Part shown: piece by piece, positions 52,471-60,333 of the stretch
Layout of the letters: each line of letters opens with the position of its first letter
Numbering within the stretch: the stretch's first letter is position 1
Origin: Bacteroidia bacterium
GTDB lineage: Bacteria; Bacteroidota; Bacteroidia; B-17B0; Aurantibacillaceae
Assembly (NCBI GenBank): GCA_018000995.1
Contig: JAGNIU010000008.1
Coordinates: forward strand, 56,775 to 120,774
Direction: 5' to 3'
DNA length: 64,000 nt
Program-made: the position numbers and the translations under genes
Notes under the pieces: model-generated
Seen by the model: only the letters and a program-made list of their open reading frames with translations
What the model was told of the DNA's origin: nothing
The model's database searches: none

Positions 52471-52586
52471 ACATCCCCCGTCACACTTAAGTGTGACTCC
52501 CCTTCGAAGGGGGAATTTTTGCATTCGTTTCAGAGAAGAACATTTCCCCTTCGAAGGGGAGTTCTGCCATGCAGAACGGGGGATGT
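52471..52586. repeat. Long nested inverted repeat with two different inner hairpins
   Basis: Outer arms ACATCCCCCG (52471-52480) and CGGGGGATGT (52577-52586) enclose two inner blocks CTCCCCTTCGAAGGGGGAA (52497-52515) and TTCCCCTTCGAAGGGGAG (52544-52561). Between outer and inner arms sits an unlike hairpin on each side: TCACACTTAAGTGTGA (52481-52496) on the left and TTCTGC-CAT-GCAGAA (52562-52576) on the right. The overlapping open frame is spurious. Confidence 0.8.
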
Positions 52587-52691
52587 ACCTAAATCCAAAC
52601 AGATACCCAGTTGTAAAGGAAGCTGCGCCATTTATAAGTTCAGGCTTTTTAATTACTAATTGCAGACTAACTTCATGTAAAATTACTTTGT

Positions 52692-53111
52692 ATGAAGGTC
52701 TTTTTATCGATACTGCTTTACCTGATTTGTTCAGATTGTCGGATAGATGAAGGTTCTACTGAAAAGATTTCATACAATGTTTTAACCTTTGAACGAACGA
52801 ATTATGAGAACAAGGATCTCAGCCCTGTCGTTATAAAAGATCTTACTGACTATTCTAATTTCTATTTCAATTATTATGGTACTTATCCGCCTTATACAGA
52901 TTTTGATTTTTCAAAATACATGATGGTTTTCTTTTTTGTTTCAACAACTTATGGTACTGAGATCGAAGATGTTTATGAAACATATGATAATGTATATGTA
53001 CAAATGCACTCTATCCTTCCGGGCCAATATGTCACAACACAAGACATTAAAACTTATCTTATTGCAATTAGTTTAAAGCAGTCGAATAAAATAGTTAAAG
53101 TGTATAATTGA
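52692..53111 (+). CDS. Small secreted or lipoprotein of unknown function
   Basis: The 139-residue protein starts with a short hydrophobic signal (MKVFLSILLYLICSDCRIDE); the two cysteines after it could serve as a lipobox though the match is imperfect. The rest is beta-rich: FERTNYENKDLSPVVIKDLT, YTDFDFSKYMMVFFFVSTTY and ILPGQYVTTQDIKTYLIAIS, a layout slightly like PrcB-type domains. I do not assign a function. A TACTTTG word ends just before the ATG. Confidence 0.55.
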   Translation: MKVFLSILLYLICSDCRIDEGSTEKISYNVLTFERTNYENKDLSPVVIKDLTDYSNFYFNYYGTYPPYTDFDFSKYMMVFFFVSTTYGTEIEDVYETYDNVYVQMHSILPGQYVTTQDIKTYLIAISLKQSNKIVKVYN

Positions 53112-53152
53112 AAGTCCCTTAGCGCAGATTCATCACAACAAAATAATTTGAA

Positions 53153-53168
53153 CACTTTGTTCAAAGTG
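53153..53168. promoter_or_regulatory. Palindrome upstream of the ORF6N gene
   Basis: CACTTTG-TT-CAAAGTG is a perfect 7-base inverted repeat; an overlapping one, TTGAAC/GTTCAA with a 5-base centre, spans 53148-53164. It lies about 55 bases before the -7 box of the ORF6N gene and could be an operator. Confidence 0.4.
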
Positions 53169-53222
53169 GTGCTATCTTAAACATTGCTACAATTTATAGC
53201 CATCAATTTTTTAATTGCACAT

Positions 53223-53230
53223 TAATTTTG
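53223..53230 (+). promoter_or_regulatory. -7 promoter element of the ORF6N gene
   Basis: TAATTTTG, exact TAnnTTTG, 21 bases before ATG 53252. Confidence 0.5.
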
Positions 53231-53251
53231 GATTAATAAAAATCTAAAGAG

Positions 53252-53803
53252 ATGGCAAAGAAGCAGAACGGGTTAGTATTACCGGATGAAACGGTAATGA
53301 ATAAAATACTCTTAATAAGAGAACAAAAAGTTATGATTGACCGTGATTTAGCTGAGTTATATGGCACAACAACGGTAAAACTTAACCAACAAGTAAAACG
53401 AAATAAGAAAAGGTTCCCGCCTGATTTTATGTTTCAACTTACCGAAAAAGAAAAGAATGAGGTTATCACAAATTGTGATAACCTCAAAAGTCTTAAATTT
53501 TCGCCTCACCTACCCTTAGCTTTTACAGAGCATGGTGCCGTTATGCTTGCTAGCGTTTTAAATAGCGATAGGGCTATTGCGGTTAACATTCAAATTGTAA
53601 GGGTCTTTACTAAAATAAGAAGCATGCTTTTAACTCATAAAGATATTTTACTAAAGCTGGAGCAAGTAGAAAGAAAGATATTAAAGCAAGACGAAAAAAG
53701 TGAAAAATTTGAAAAAGAAATTCAAATAATATTTAAAGCACTTAAACAATTATTAAACTCACCGCAACCGGAAAGAGAGAGAATTGGTTATAAAAAATCT
53801 TGA
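53252..53803 (+). CDS. ORF6N-domain DNA-binding protein
   Basis: The 183-residue protein has an N-terminal ORF6N domain (about 12-100) of the KilA-N/Bro type found in phages and mobile elements: KILLIREQKVMIDRDLAELY, TTVKLNQQVKRNKKRFPPDF, MFQLTEKEK and LPLAFTEHGAVMLASVLNSD. The C-terminal part is a coiled coil (ILLKLEQVERKILKQDEKSE). It probably binds DNA. No integrase, transposase or phage structural gene lies nearby, so it is an orphan, perhaps a relic or a domesticated regulator. A terminator hairpin overlaps its stop. Confidence 0.88.
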   Translation: MAKKQNGLVLPDETVMNKILLIREQKVMIDRDLAELYGTTTVKLNQQVKRNKKRFPPDFMFQLTEKEKNEVITNCDNLKSLKFSPHLPLAFTEHGAVMLASVLNSDRAIAVNIQIVRVFTKIRSMLLTHKDILLKLEQVERKILKQDEKSEKFEKEIQIIFKALKQLLNSPQPERERIGYKKS

Positions 53804-53831
53804 GGCGCCAAATTGGCACCTCAAAGATTTC
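53792..53831. terminator. Bidirectional terminator between ORF6N gene and 53843 gene
   Basis: TGAGG-c-GCCA pairs with TGGC-a-CCTCA (53801-53823) with a 3-base loop, flanked by A-rich and T-rich sides that extend the stem imperfectly. It ends the convergent genes at 53803 and 53843. Confidence 0.75.
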
Positions 53832-53842
53832 AAAAGCAAAAA

Positions 53843-54181
53843 TTATTTAACTCCCGGTATTTTATCCTTGTGCTTTTGTACTTGTGTACGCAAAACACCA
53901 GTTAATTCATTAATGGCTTTCTTTTTAATGGGGTCATGAATTGCGTCCGGAATGTTATTTTCTTTCACGATAGGGGTGATGTTCTCATCATACATAGCAT
54001 GCGCCTGATCGTTAAGAGCAGCATCTAATTCGTTACCGCCCATGTTTATTAATTCGTTTTTAGCAGGACTATCCTTGCCTTTTTGTACCAGTTCTTTAAC
54101 TAGTGAACCTACGTAAGCAGCTTTTAATGCTGGACCTACTACAGGCACATTTGCAAAAGTGGAGTGAAGCATTTTTATCAT
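53843..54181 (-). CDS. Small helical protein of unknown function
   Basis: I do not recognise this 112-residue protein. It is predicted mainly helical, with a mildly hydrophobic N-terminal half (HSTFANVPVVGPALKAAYVG) and a charged C-terminus (VLRTQVQKHKDKIPGVK). There is no cleavable signal or clear membrane helix. It is a single-gene unit with a shared terminator downstream and a 136-base spacer to the divergent TPR gene. Confidence 0.55.
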   Translation of the reverse strand: MIKMLHSTFANVPVVGPALKAAYVGSLVKELVQKGKDSPAKNELINMGGNELDAALNDQAHAMYDENITPIVKENNIPDAIHDPIKKKAINELTGVLRTQVQKHKDKIPGVK

Positions 54182-54317
54182 GTTGATCTGTTTTAAAATG
54201 GTTTAACAATCAGTACATTTCTATAAGTAAATATACAATAATATTTCATACTGCAAAATCATGGATTCTTAAGGCCACCGGACTGCTTTGGCAGGATAAT
54301 TTTCCTATATTTAGTTC

Positions 54318-55937
54318 ATGAAATTTCGGGTCTCGCTTTTAGCGGTTTTTTTATTTTTTGCTACTCTTTCATTTGGGCAAGATCCGTATGTTGATTCTTT
54401 AAAACAAGCTCTTAAAATAGCAAAACACGATACCAGTCGTTGCTACGTATTATCGTATTTAGCAGAATCTGCTTCTGATGAGGAATGGCCGGTGTTTAAT
54501 GAGCAATTAAGAATTATTTCTGAAAAAAATATTGCTACTGCACCAACAAAAGAACTCAAGAAAATCTATTTGTATTATTACGCGAATGCCCTTAACAATA
54601 TTGCCTATTTAGCCGAACAACAGGGTGATAATAAAAAAGCATTAGAATACAACCTGAAAAGTTTAAAGATTAACGAGGAAATAGACAGTAAATCCGGAAT
54701 AGCAAATTCTTTAAATAATATAGGTGCTGTGTACGATAATCAGGGCGATATTATTAAAGCCTTAGAGTATTATCAAAAAAGTATTGAAATAAGAAAAGAA
54801 CTGAATGATCAAAGAAGTTTAGCTTATGCTTTTAATAATATAGGTACTGTTTATGATAATCTTGGTGATGCGCCAAAAGCCTTATCTCATTATCTTAAAA
54901 GTTTAAATATCAGTGAAAAAATAAATGATCATCTTGGAATAGCAGGTTCACTAAATAACATTGCAGAAATTTACAGCAGGAATGGCGAAATTGAAAAAGC
55001 ATTGGAATTTAATTTCCGTAGTTTAAAGATTTCAGAAAAATATAACGAGAAAAAAGCAATAGGATTTTCGCTGACTAATATTGGAATCATTTATGACTCT
55101 CAAAATAAATTTGATTTGGCGCTGGAGTATTATGAAAAAAGTTTAAAGATAAAGGAGGGAATTCAGGATAAGCAGGGTATTGCCCTTTCTTATAATAATA
55201 TTGGTACTGTGTACAGAGCGAAACATGATTTGCCTAAAGCGTTAGAGTATTTGGAAAAGAGTTTAGCGCTTCACGAAGAAACTGAGAACAAAGCCGGCAC
55301 CGTTAATGCGCTCGTTAATATTGCAGCTATTCATTTAAACAGTGGCCGTCCAGCTGAAGGCTTGGTTTATGGTAAACGCGCACTACAATTGGCGAATGAA
55401 CTTGGCTACCCTAAAAGCATAAAAGGTGCTGCTAATATTCTTTCCCGTATTTATGGAAGTCAGCGGAAATTTAAAGAAGCCTATGAAATGTATGACCTTG
55501 AAGTGAGAACGGATGAAAGTATAAATAATGCAAAATCTAAAAAAGCTGCTATTCAATCGCAATTCAAATATCAATATGAAAAACAAGCGGCACAAGATAG
55601 TATCGCCCATTTAAAAGAAACGGACATAAAAAATATCGCCATACAAAAACAGGAATTGGAATTAGAAACCAAACGTAAAACACAATATGCTTTATACGGA
55701 GGTTTGGTATTAGTATTGGTATTCTCAGGTGTTATGTTCAATCGCTTTAAGGTGACACAAAAACAAAAAACGGTAATCGAATTAAAAGAAAAAGAAACGC
55801 AACATCAGAAAATGATTATTGAAGAGAAACAAAAAGAGATTGTGGATTCAATTAATTATGCAAAACGCATTCAGATTGCGCAAATGCCTAGTGAAAAATA
55901 TGTGGCTAGAAATTTAACACGCTTACAAAAAAATTAA
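54318..55937 (+). CDS. TPR receptor-like membrane protein lacking an output domain (paralog 3)
   Basis: The 539-residue protein has a signal peptide (MKFRVSLLAVFLFFATLSFG), the VDSLKQALKIAKHDTSRC start motif, about seven regular TPRs (105-385; GDIIKALEYYQKSIEIRKEL and similar with repeated SLNNIG words), a coiled coil, a membrane helix (about 453-473) and a cytosolic tail with EEKQKEIVDSINYAKRIQIA (about 503-522) and SEKYVARNLTRLQKN. It is adjacent to and overlaps paralog 4 by one base (TAATG), which suggests tandem duplication and co-expression. There is no catalytic domain. Confidence 0.8.
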   Translation: MKFRVSLLAVFLFFATLSFGQDPYVDSLKQALKIAKHDTSRCYVLSYLAESASDEEWPVFNEQLRIISEKNIATAPTKELKKIYLYYYANALNNIAYLAEQQGDNKKALEYNLKSLKINEEIDSKSGIANSLNNIGAVYDNQGDIIKALEYYQKSIEIRKELNDQRSLAYAFNNIGTVYDNLGDAPKALSHYLKSLNISEKINDHLGIAGSLNNIAEIYSRNGEIEKALEFNFRSLKISEKYNEKKAIGFSLTNIGIIYDSQNKFDLALEYYEKSLKIKEGIQDKQGIALSYNNIGTVYRAKHDLPKALEYLEKSLALHEETENKAGTVNALVNIAAIHLNSGRPAEGLVYGKRALQLANELGYPKSIKGAANILSRIYGSQRKFKEAYEMYDLEVRTDESINNAKSKKAAIQSQFKYQYEKQAAQDSIAHLKETDIKNIAIQKQELELETKRKTQYALYGGLVLVLVFSGVMFNRFKVTQKQKTVIELKEKETQHQKMIIEEKQKEIVDSINYAKRIQIAQMPSEKYVARNLTRLQKN

Positions 55938-57670
55938 TGCGTATCAGAAAATACATATTATATATTTTACTAATGGCCGGCGTGGTGTTGAAAGCCCAAA
56001 CCGTTGATTCGCTTAAACAAGTATTTAAAACTGCTAAGCACGATACCACACGTTGTAATACTTTAGCCTTAATGGTTGAATTGGAAACTGATGATGCGCT
56101 TTGGCCAAAATACAATCAGGAATTAAAAAAATTATGCGAAACCAATTTAACTAAAACAACACTCAACCAAACAGAACGCACTGCATTTAACAGGAATTAT
56201 TCTGATGCTTTGCATAATTGCGGATATTACGAGTTTCTCAATATGAATCCTAAAGCACTCGACTATTTTGAAAAAAGTTTGAAATTAAGAGAAGAGTTGA
56301 GTGACAAAAAAAGAATAACTGCCACTTTGGGTTTAATGGGAGAAGCATCTACTAAATTCGGCCATTATGAACGAGCGGTATACTATTTTAACAAGGATTT
56401 AAAAATCCTCAAAGAGATAAATGACAGAGCCACTCAGGCCGTGATATACAGTAACCTTGCTGTGTGTTTTGACAACCAAAATAATTACAAAGAAGCCTTA
56501 ATTGCATACCAAAATGCTTTACCACTTTATGAAGAGACAGGTAATAAGATGGAAGCTGCCCGGATGATCGACAATATCGGAGGCGTGTACGCGAAAATGG
56601 GAAGGGTTGCATTAAGTTTAGATAATCATCAGAAAGCAGCAAAGATAAGAGCTTCAATAAACGATCAAATTGGACTCGCCTACACAATAAATGAAATGGG
56701 TGTTATTTATTATTATCAGGGGGATACTTTGAATGCTTTAAAGTATTTTAAGGAAAGCTTGAAGATTGAAGAAAAATCGAATGATAAGGCCGGCATGGGG
56801 CATTCCTATAACAACATTGCTAATGTTTATAAAGATAGAGGCGATTCTGCTTCTGCACTCCTATACTTCAGAAAAAGCTATAAACTACATGAAGAATTGG
56901 GCAACAAATCTAATATAGCTTCTGTTCTCAATAATATCGGGATTGTGTTTCATAATAACCACGAGTTGAATAAAGCAACGTATTATTACGAAAAGAGTCT
57001 TGCTCTTGCAGAAGAAATCCAAAACAAAAACTACATTGCATTGGCACTTGGTAATTTAGGGCGCATCTATTTAGAAAAAAAGAATTATGCGAAAGCACTT
57101 GAAGTAACAACGCGCTCTTTAAAATTAAATAAAGAAGTTGGCTCTCTTGAAAAAATAAAGACTTCTGCGTATAGCTTAAATATTATATACAAAGCTACCG
57201 GTAATTACGAGAGGGCTTTAGAGAACTATCATTTATATGTTAAGATGCGCGACAGCGCGAGTAACGAAGAAAGCAAAAAAGCGAGTATCAAATCACTTTA
57301 CAAATACGAATACGAAAAGAAAGCAGCGGCCGACAGCGTATCGCATGCCAAGGAAAGCGAATTAAAAAATATGGTGATTGAAAAAAAGGAAGCTCAGCTG
57401 GATGGTGAGCGAAAAACACAGTATGTTCTTTATGGTGGTTTAAGTTTGGTAATTGTATTTGCAGGTTTTATGTTTAACCGATTTAAGATTACTCAAAAAC
57501 AAAAATCTATAATTGAATTAAAAGAGAAAGAAACCCAGCAGCAAAAACATATTATAGAGGAAAAACAAAAGGAGATCTTAGATTCTATAAATTATGCTAA
57601 GCGAATACAACAAGCACAACTACCAACAGAAAAATACGTTGAGAAAAATTTAGATAGGTTAAAGAAATAA
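55937..57670 (+). CDS. TPR receptor-like membrane protein lacking an output domain (paralog 4)
   Basis: The 577-residue protein has a signal peptide (MRIRKYILYILLMAGVVLKA), the VDSLKQVFKTAKHDTTRC motif shared with paralogs 1 and 3, about eight TPRs (95-420; NNYKEALIAYQNALPLYEET and similar), a coiled coil, a membrane helix (about 492-512) and the tail EEKQKEILDSINYAKRIQQA (about 542-561) then TEKYVEKNLDRLKK. The TM and tail are nearly identical in layout to paralog 3. Its ATG overlaps the paralog 3 stop, so translation is likely coupled. Confidence 0.8.
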   Translation: MRIRKYILYILLMAGVVLKAQTVDSLKQVFKTAKHDTTRCNTLALMVELETDDALWPKYNQELKKLCETNLTKTTLNQTERTAFNRNYSDALHNCGYYEFLNMNPKALDYFEKSLKLREELSDKKRITATLGLMGEASTKFGHYERAVYYFNKDLKILKEINDRATQAVIYSNLAVCFDNQNNYKEALIAYQNALPLYEETGNKMEAARMIDNIGGVYAKMGRVALSLDNHQKAAKIRASINDQIGLAYTINEMGVIYYYQGDTLNALKYFKESLKIEEKSNDKAGMGHSYNNIANVYKDRGDSASALLYFRKSYKLHEELGNKSNIASVLNNIGIVFHNNHELNKATYYYEKSLALAEEIQNKNYIALALGNLGRIYLEKKNYAKALEVTTRSLKLNKEVGSLEKIKTSAYSLNIIYKATGNYERALENYHLYVKMRDSASNEESKKASIKSLYKYEYEKKAAADSVSHAKESELKNMVIEKKEAQLDGERKTQYVLYGGLSLVIVFAGFMFNRFKITQKQKSIIELKEKETQQQKHIIEEKQKEILDSINYAKRIQQAQLPTEKYVEKNLDRLKK

Positions 57671-57763
57671 TCCTTTATACTTTTCTACTACTTTAATCCA
57701 CTCGAAAAGACATTATTTGCACTCTTCAATTCTAATTTGTAATTTGTATTAAAATCTAAAGCC

Positions 57764-58168
57764 ATGAGAATCACTTTAATTTTATTTGCATTTATTTATA
57801 TAAGCTTAAATGCGCAAGATGGAAACAAAGCAGCTTTAACTGCAGGAAGTGAATTTTTAAAAACCAACGAATCTTCTCAAAGTATTACTGCCGGTCAAAC
57901 TATGATGGTTTTCGAAACTGCTTATCGTAACGAAGTGCCAACACTCAATAGTGTAAAGACTGAGTACGGTAGTATAACATCAGGCAAACTGAATCCTTTA
58001 ATTTATGTTTTAGTTTTTATTCTTATTGGTATTGCCTTCTATTTTATCAGATCAAAAAACAAAGTGTGTCTTAACACCAGCATTCATCTCGAAGAGGAAG
58101 AAGAACAACTCCGTAAAAAAGAATTATGGGACGCAATGGCAGAGCCTGATGGTCGAGAGAGGCTCTAA
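57764..58168 (+). CDS. Small single-pass membrane protein of unknown function
   Basis: The 134-residue protein has a signal peptide (MRITLILFAFIYISLNAQDG), a short periplasmic region (about 20-78), one membrane helix (about 79-97, PLIYVLVFILIGIAFYFIRS) and a cytosolic charged tail (IHLEEEEEQLRKKELWDAMA). I do not recognise it. It lies 93 bases downstream of the tandem TPR genes and shares their topology (periplasmic part, one helix, short cytosolic tail), so it may belong with them; that is inference. Confidence 0.55.
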   Translation: MRITLILFAFIYISLNAQDGNKAALTAGSEFLKTNESSQSITAGQTMMVFETAYRNEVPTLNSVKTEYGSITSGKLNPLIYVLVFILIGIAFYFIRSKNKVCLNTSIHLEEEEEQLRKKELWDAMAEPDGRERL

Positions 58169-58222
58169 ATCCAGTTAGCTCTGTATTACATTATATAAAT
58201 CCGAGCGTTCCTTAACTTTATC

Positions 58223-58252
58223 TTGTTTTTTTACCTAAATTTTATACATTTG
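58223..58252 (+). promoter_or_regulatory. Promoter of the T9SS gene at 58278
   Basis: A -33 TTG (58223-58225) is followed after 19 bases by TACATTTG (58245-58252), an exact TAnnTTTG. Confidence 0.6.
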
Positions 58253-58277
58253 ATAGGCGTGTACTGCGCTGCATTAA

Positions 58278-59420
58278 ATGGTATTGGCCCGAATACATAT
58301 CCAACTAAAATTCATCTGCTTTACTTTGGCTTTTTGCACTTTGCATTTCAGTAATGTTTTCTCTCAGTCTATGTTCACCAATAGCAGTTACGAAACAGGA
58401 ACCAATATCAATTGTAATTGCCCAACAAGTTATATCTGCGCTAACGATGCAGGTCGAGTTGTGTCCGGCTTCCATCCAAATTTCGTTGTAGGAAATCAAG
58501 GTTGTATTGGAGGACAAAATTATTTTCCTCCTTTTGGCGCGCACACCGGTTCGTGTTGCGTTTACTTTTATGCCGGACTAGATCGCATTACAACTCCCAA
58601 TGGTGTTTTTACAGCAGGTCAACGCGCTTGTGTTTGTGTTTGGTATGCCGGTCCGCAAGGCTCAGGTGCATCGGGACAAAACACTGCGAATTCATATTTT
58701 AGAATTGGTGTAGATGGTGTAGGTGTATCTCCAAATATTTTAGTGCCTGTAAATACTGTGTGGACGCAATATTGCTTTTTAACAGCAGCACTTACGGCCG
58801 GAAATCATAATTTTTCCATTATGTCGGGCGGTGCGGCGCAATATTCTATTTGGAATGATGACTTTGAAGTAAATGTTTGCACTGTATTACCAATTGAGCT
58901 CACTAATTTTGATGTACACCAAAAAGACGGACACGCTGTAATTAAATGGACTACAGCAACAGAAACCAATAATGATTTTTTTAGCCTCGAGAAATCACAA
59001 AATGGTTCTGAGTTCACAATACTAAAAATAGTTGGCGGTGCAGGAAACAGTAATTCTGAATTGCATTACACTGTAATAGATAAAGAACCTCATAAAGGCA
59101 TAAGTTATTATCGTTTAAAACAAACTGATAAGGGAGGCACGTACTCTTACTCGCAATTAGTGTATTTAAATTCTGAATCTGAAATAAACCTTAACGTGTA
59201 TCCAAATCCAAGTGACGGGGCTTTTAAAATTGATATTGGTGATGATGTAGAAAACGCCGAAGCCATTCTATTTGATGCCATTGGCCGTGAAGTTTATAAA
59301 GTGAAAGTTCAAAAAGGCATTAATGAAATCAATACCGAAAATTTAATGAAAGGATTTTATCATTTAGTTTTATTTAAGGATAACCAAAAAGTTTATAATA
59401 CAAAAATAGGGGTTAACTAA
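58278..59420 (+). CDS. Secreted Cys-rich protein with T9SS sorting domain
   Basis: The 380-residue protein has a signal peptide (about 1-30, ending HFSNVFSQ). The mature part is a beta-rich carbohydrate-binding-like domain with several cysteines (TNINCNCPTSYICANDAGRV, QNYFPPFGAHTGSCCVYFYA, GQRACVCVWYAG). A PIELTNFDVHQKDGHAVIKW linker typical of T9SS proteins and a type A sorting domain (LNVYPNPSDGAFKIDI ... LMKGFYHLVLFKDNQ) complete it. It is probably surface-exposed; the ligand is unknown. Confidence 0.85.
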   Translation: MVLARIHIQLKFICFTLAFCTLHFSNVFSQSMFTNSSYETGTNINCNCPTSYICANDAGRVVSGFHPNFVVGNQGCIGGQNYFPPFGAHTGSCCVYFYAGLDRITTPNGVFTAGQRACVCVWYAGPQGSGASGQNTANSYFRIGVDGVGVSPNILVPVNTVWTQYCFLTAALTAGNHNFSIMSGGAAQYSIWNDDFEVNVCTVLPIELTNFDVHQKDGHAVIKWTTATETNNDFFSLEKSQNGSEFTILKIVGGAGNSNSELHYTVIDKEPHKGISYYRLKQTDKGGTYSYSQLVYLNSESEINLNVYPNPSDGAFKIDIGDDVENAEAILFDAIGREVYKVKVQKGINEINTENLMKGFYHLVLFKDNQKVYNTKIGVN

Positions 59421-59469
59421 ATACTCTGCAGGATTTTTCTACGCATCAAAATTTCCTTATATTTATTCC

Positions 59470-59889
59470 ATGAAAACGAAACTATTTTTAGCAGGCCTAT
59501 TGGTTTTATTTTTTAGTGTTACGCAAGCACAAACTGTAACCTCAACAGATAATACAGGTGCGGCGGCAGAACTGACCGCTGATGATTCGCCTGAGTTTCC
59601 GGGCGGAATTGTTGCGATGATGGAATACGTAAAAGCGAATATAAAATATCCGCAACGTGCACTTGATGCAAAAATTAGTGGCAAGTGCGCTGTAAAATTT
59701 ATAGTTAATCCGGATGGTAGTTTAAGTGATGTAACAGTTTTAGATGGCATTAAGGCTTGTCCGGAATGCGATGCGGAAGCAGTTCGTGTTATACAATCGA
59801 TGCCAAAATGGAAGCCGGGAAAAATAGCCGGCAAACAGGTTTCGCTTTACTATAATTTACCGGTTAAGTTTTCGCTGCCAAAAAATTAA
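59470..59889 (+). CDS. Secreted protein with TonB C-terminal domain
   Basis: The 139-residue protein has a signal-like N-terminus (MKTKLFLAGLLVLFFSVTQA, followed by QT) and then directly a TonB C-terminal domain (about 38-136): DDSPEFPGGIVAMMEYVKAN, IKYPQRALDAKISGKCAVKF, VNPDGSLSDVTVLDGI and MPKWKPGKIAGKQVSLYYNL. The usual proline-rich spacer and stable membrane anchor of TonB are missing. If the signal is cleaved the domain would be free in the periplasm, unlike a classical energy transducer. A TATATTTA -7 variant lies 8 bases before the ATG. Confidence 0.82.
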   Translation: MKTKLFLAGLLVLFFSVTQAQTVTSTDNTGAAAELTADDSPEFPGGIVAMMEYVKANIKYPQRALDAKISGKCAVKFIVNPDGSLSDVTVLDGIKACPECDAEAVRVIQSMPKWKPGKIAGKQVSLYYNLPVKFSLPKN

Positions 59890-59936
59890 TTTAGATTGAA
59901 ACATAAATCATCAAAATAAATTTCAATTTTTAGTTC

Positions 59937-60293
59937 ATGAAAAAAATTAGTTTAGTAATAATTTGCTTTTGCTTTAAAATAAGTTTAGCGCAAAATCCTG
60001 TAAAATTAAATTTAAAAGATTCCTGCATAATGTCGGGCGGCGTTATGTTAGTTGCTGATTTTAAAAAAGTTTGTAAAGTTTGTCCTCCGGGAATGAAAAA
60101 AGTTACTAGTTATAGTATTTCATATGTTGAAAATCATTTGTCTGTTGCATTTCCATTAAAAAACAACCGATGGAATTCCTCATTTCTGAAAAATCCGAAG
60201 TTGGGTACCTTACTCGTTATTGAAGATATTATAGGTATTGGTGTTGACGGAAAACCCTATACTGCCCCGATGATTACTATTGGTTTAAAATAA
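59937..60293 (+). CDS. Small secreted protein, weakly GldM C-terminal-like
   Basis: The 118-residue protein has a signal peptide (MKKISLVIICFCFKISLAQ) and a compact beta domain with two close cysteines (FKKVCKVCPPGMKKVTSYSI) and an end (GTLLVIEDIIGIGVDGKPYT) that recalls the last domain of gliding protein GldM. The likeness is weak, and I would not name it on this alone. It is 47 bases downstream of the TonB-domain gene and may share its promoter. Confidence 0.55.
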   Translation: MKKISLVIICFCFKISLAQNPVKLNLKDSCIMSGGVMLVADFKKVCKVCPPGMKKVTSYSISYVENHLSVAFPLKNNRWNSSFLKNPKLGTLLVIEDIIGIGVDGKPYTAPMITIGLK

Positions 60294-60333
60294 ATTTAGT
60301 TTTCACTAAATCATTTGTTCCTGTAAATAAAGA

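Noticed and set aside
4118..52586. Repeats as a CRISPR array or insertion-sequence ends
   Set aside because: The copies are few, not evenly spaced, have no unique spacers of equal size, and no cas or transposase gene is present.
52466..52750. Open frame of 94 codons over the nested inverted repeat
   Set aside because: It runs through palindromic repeat sequence and into the next gene in another frame; no protein character.
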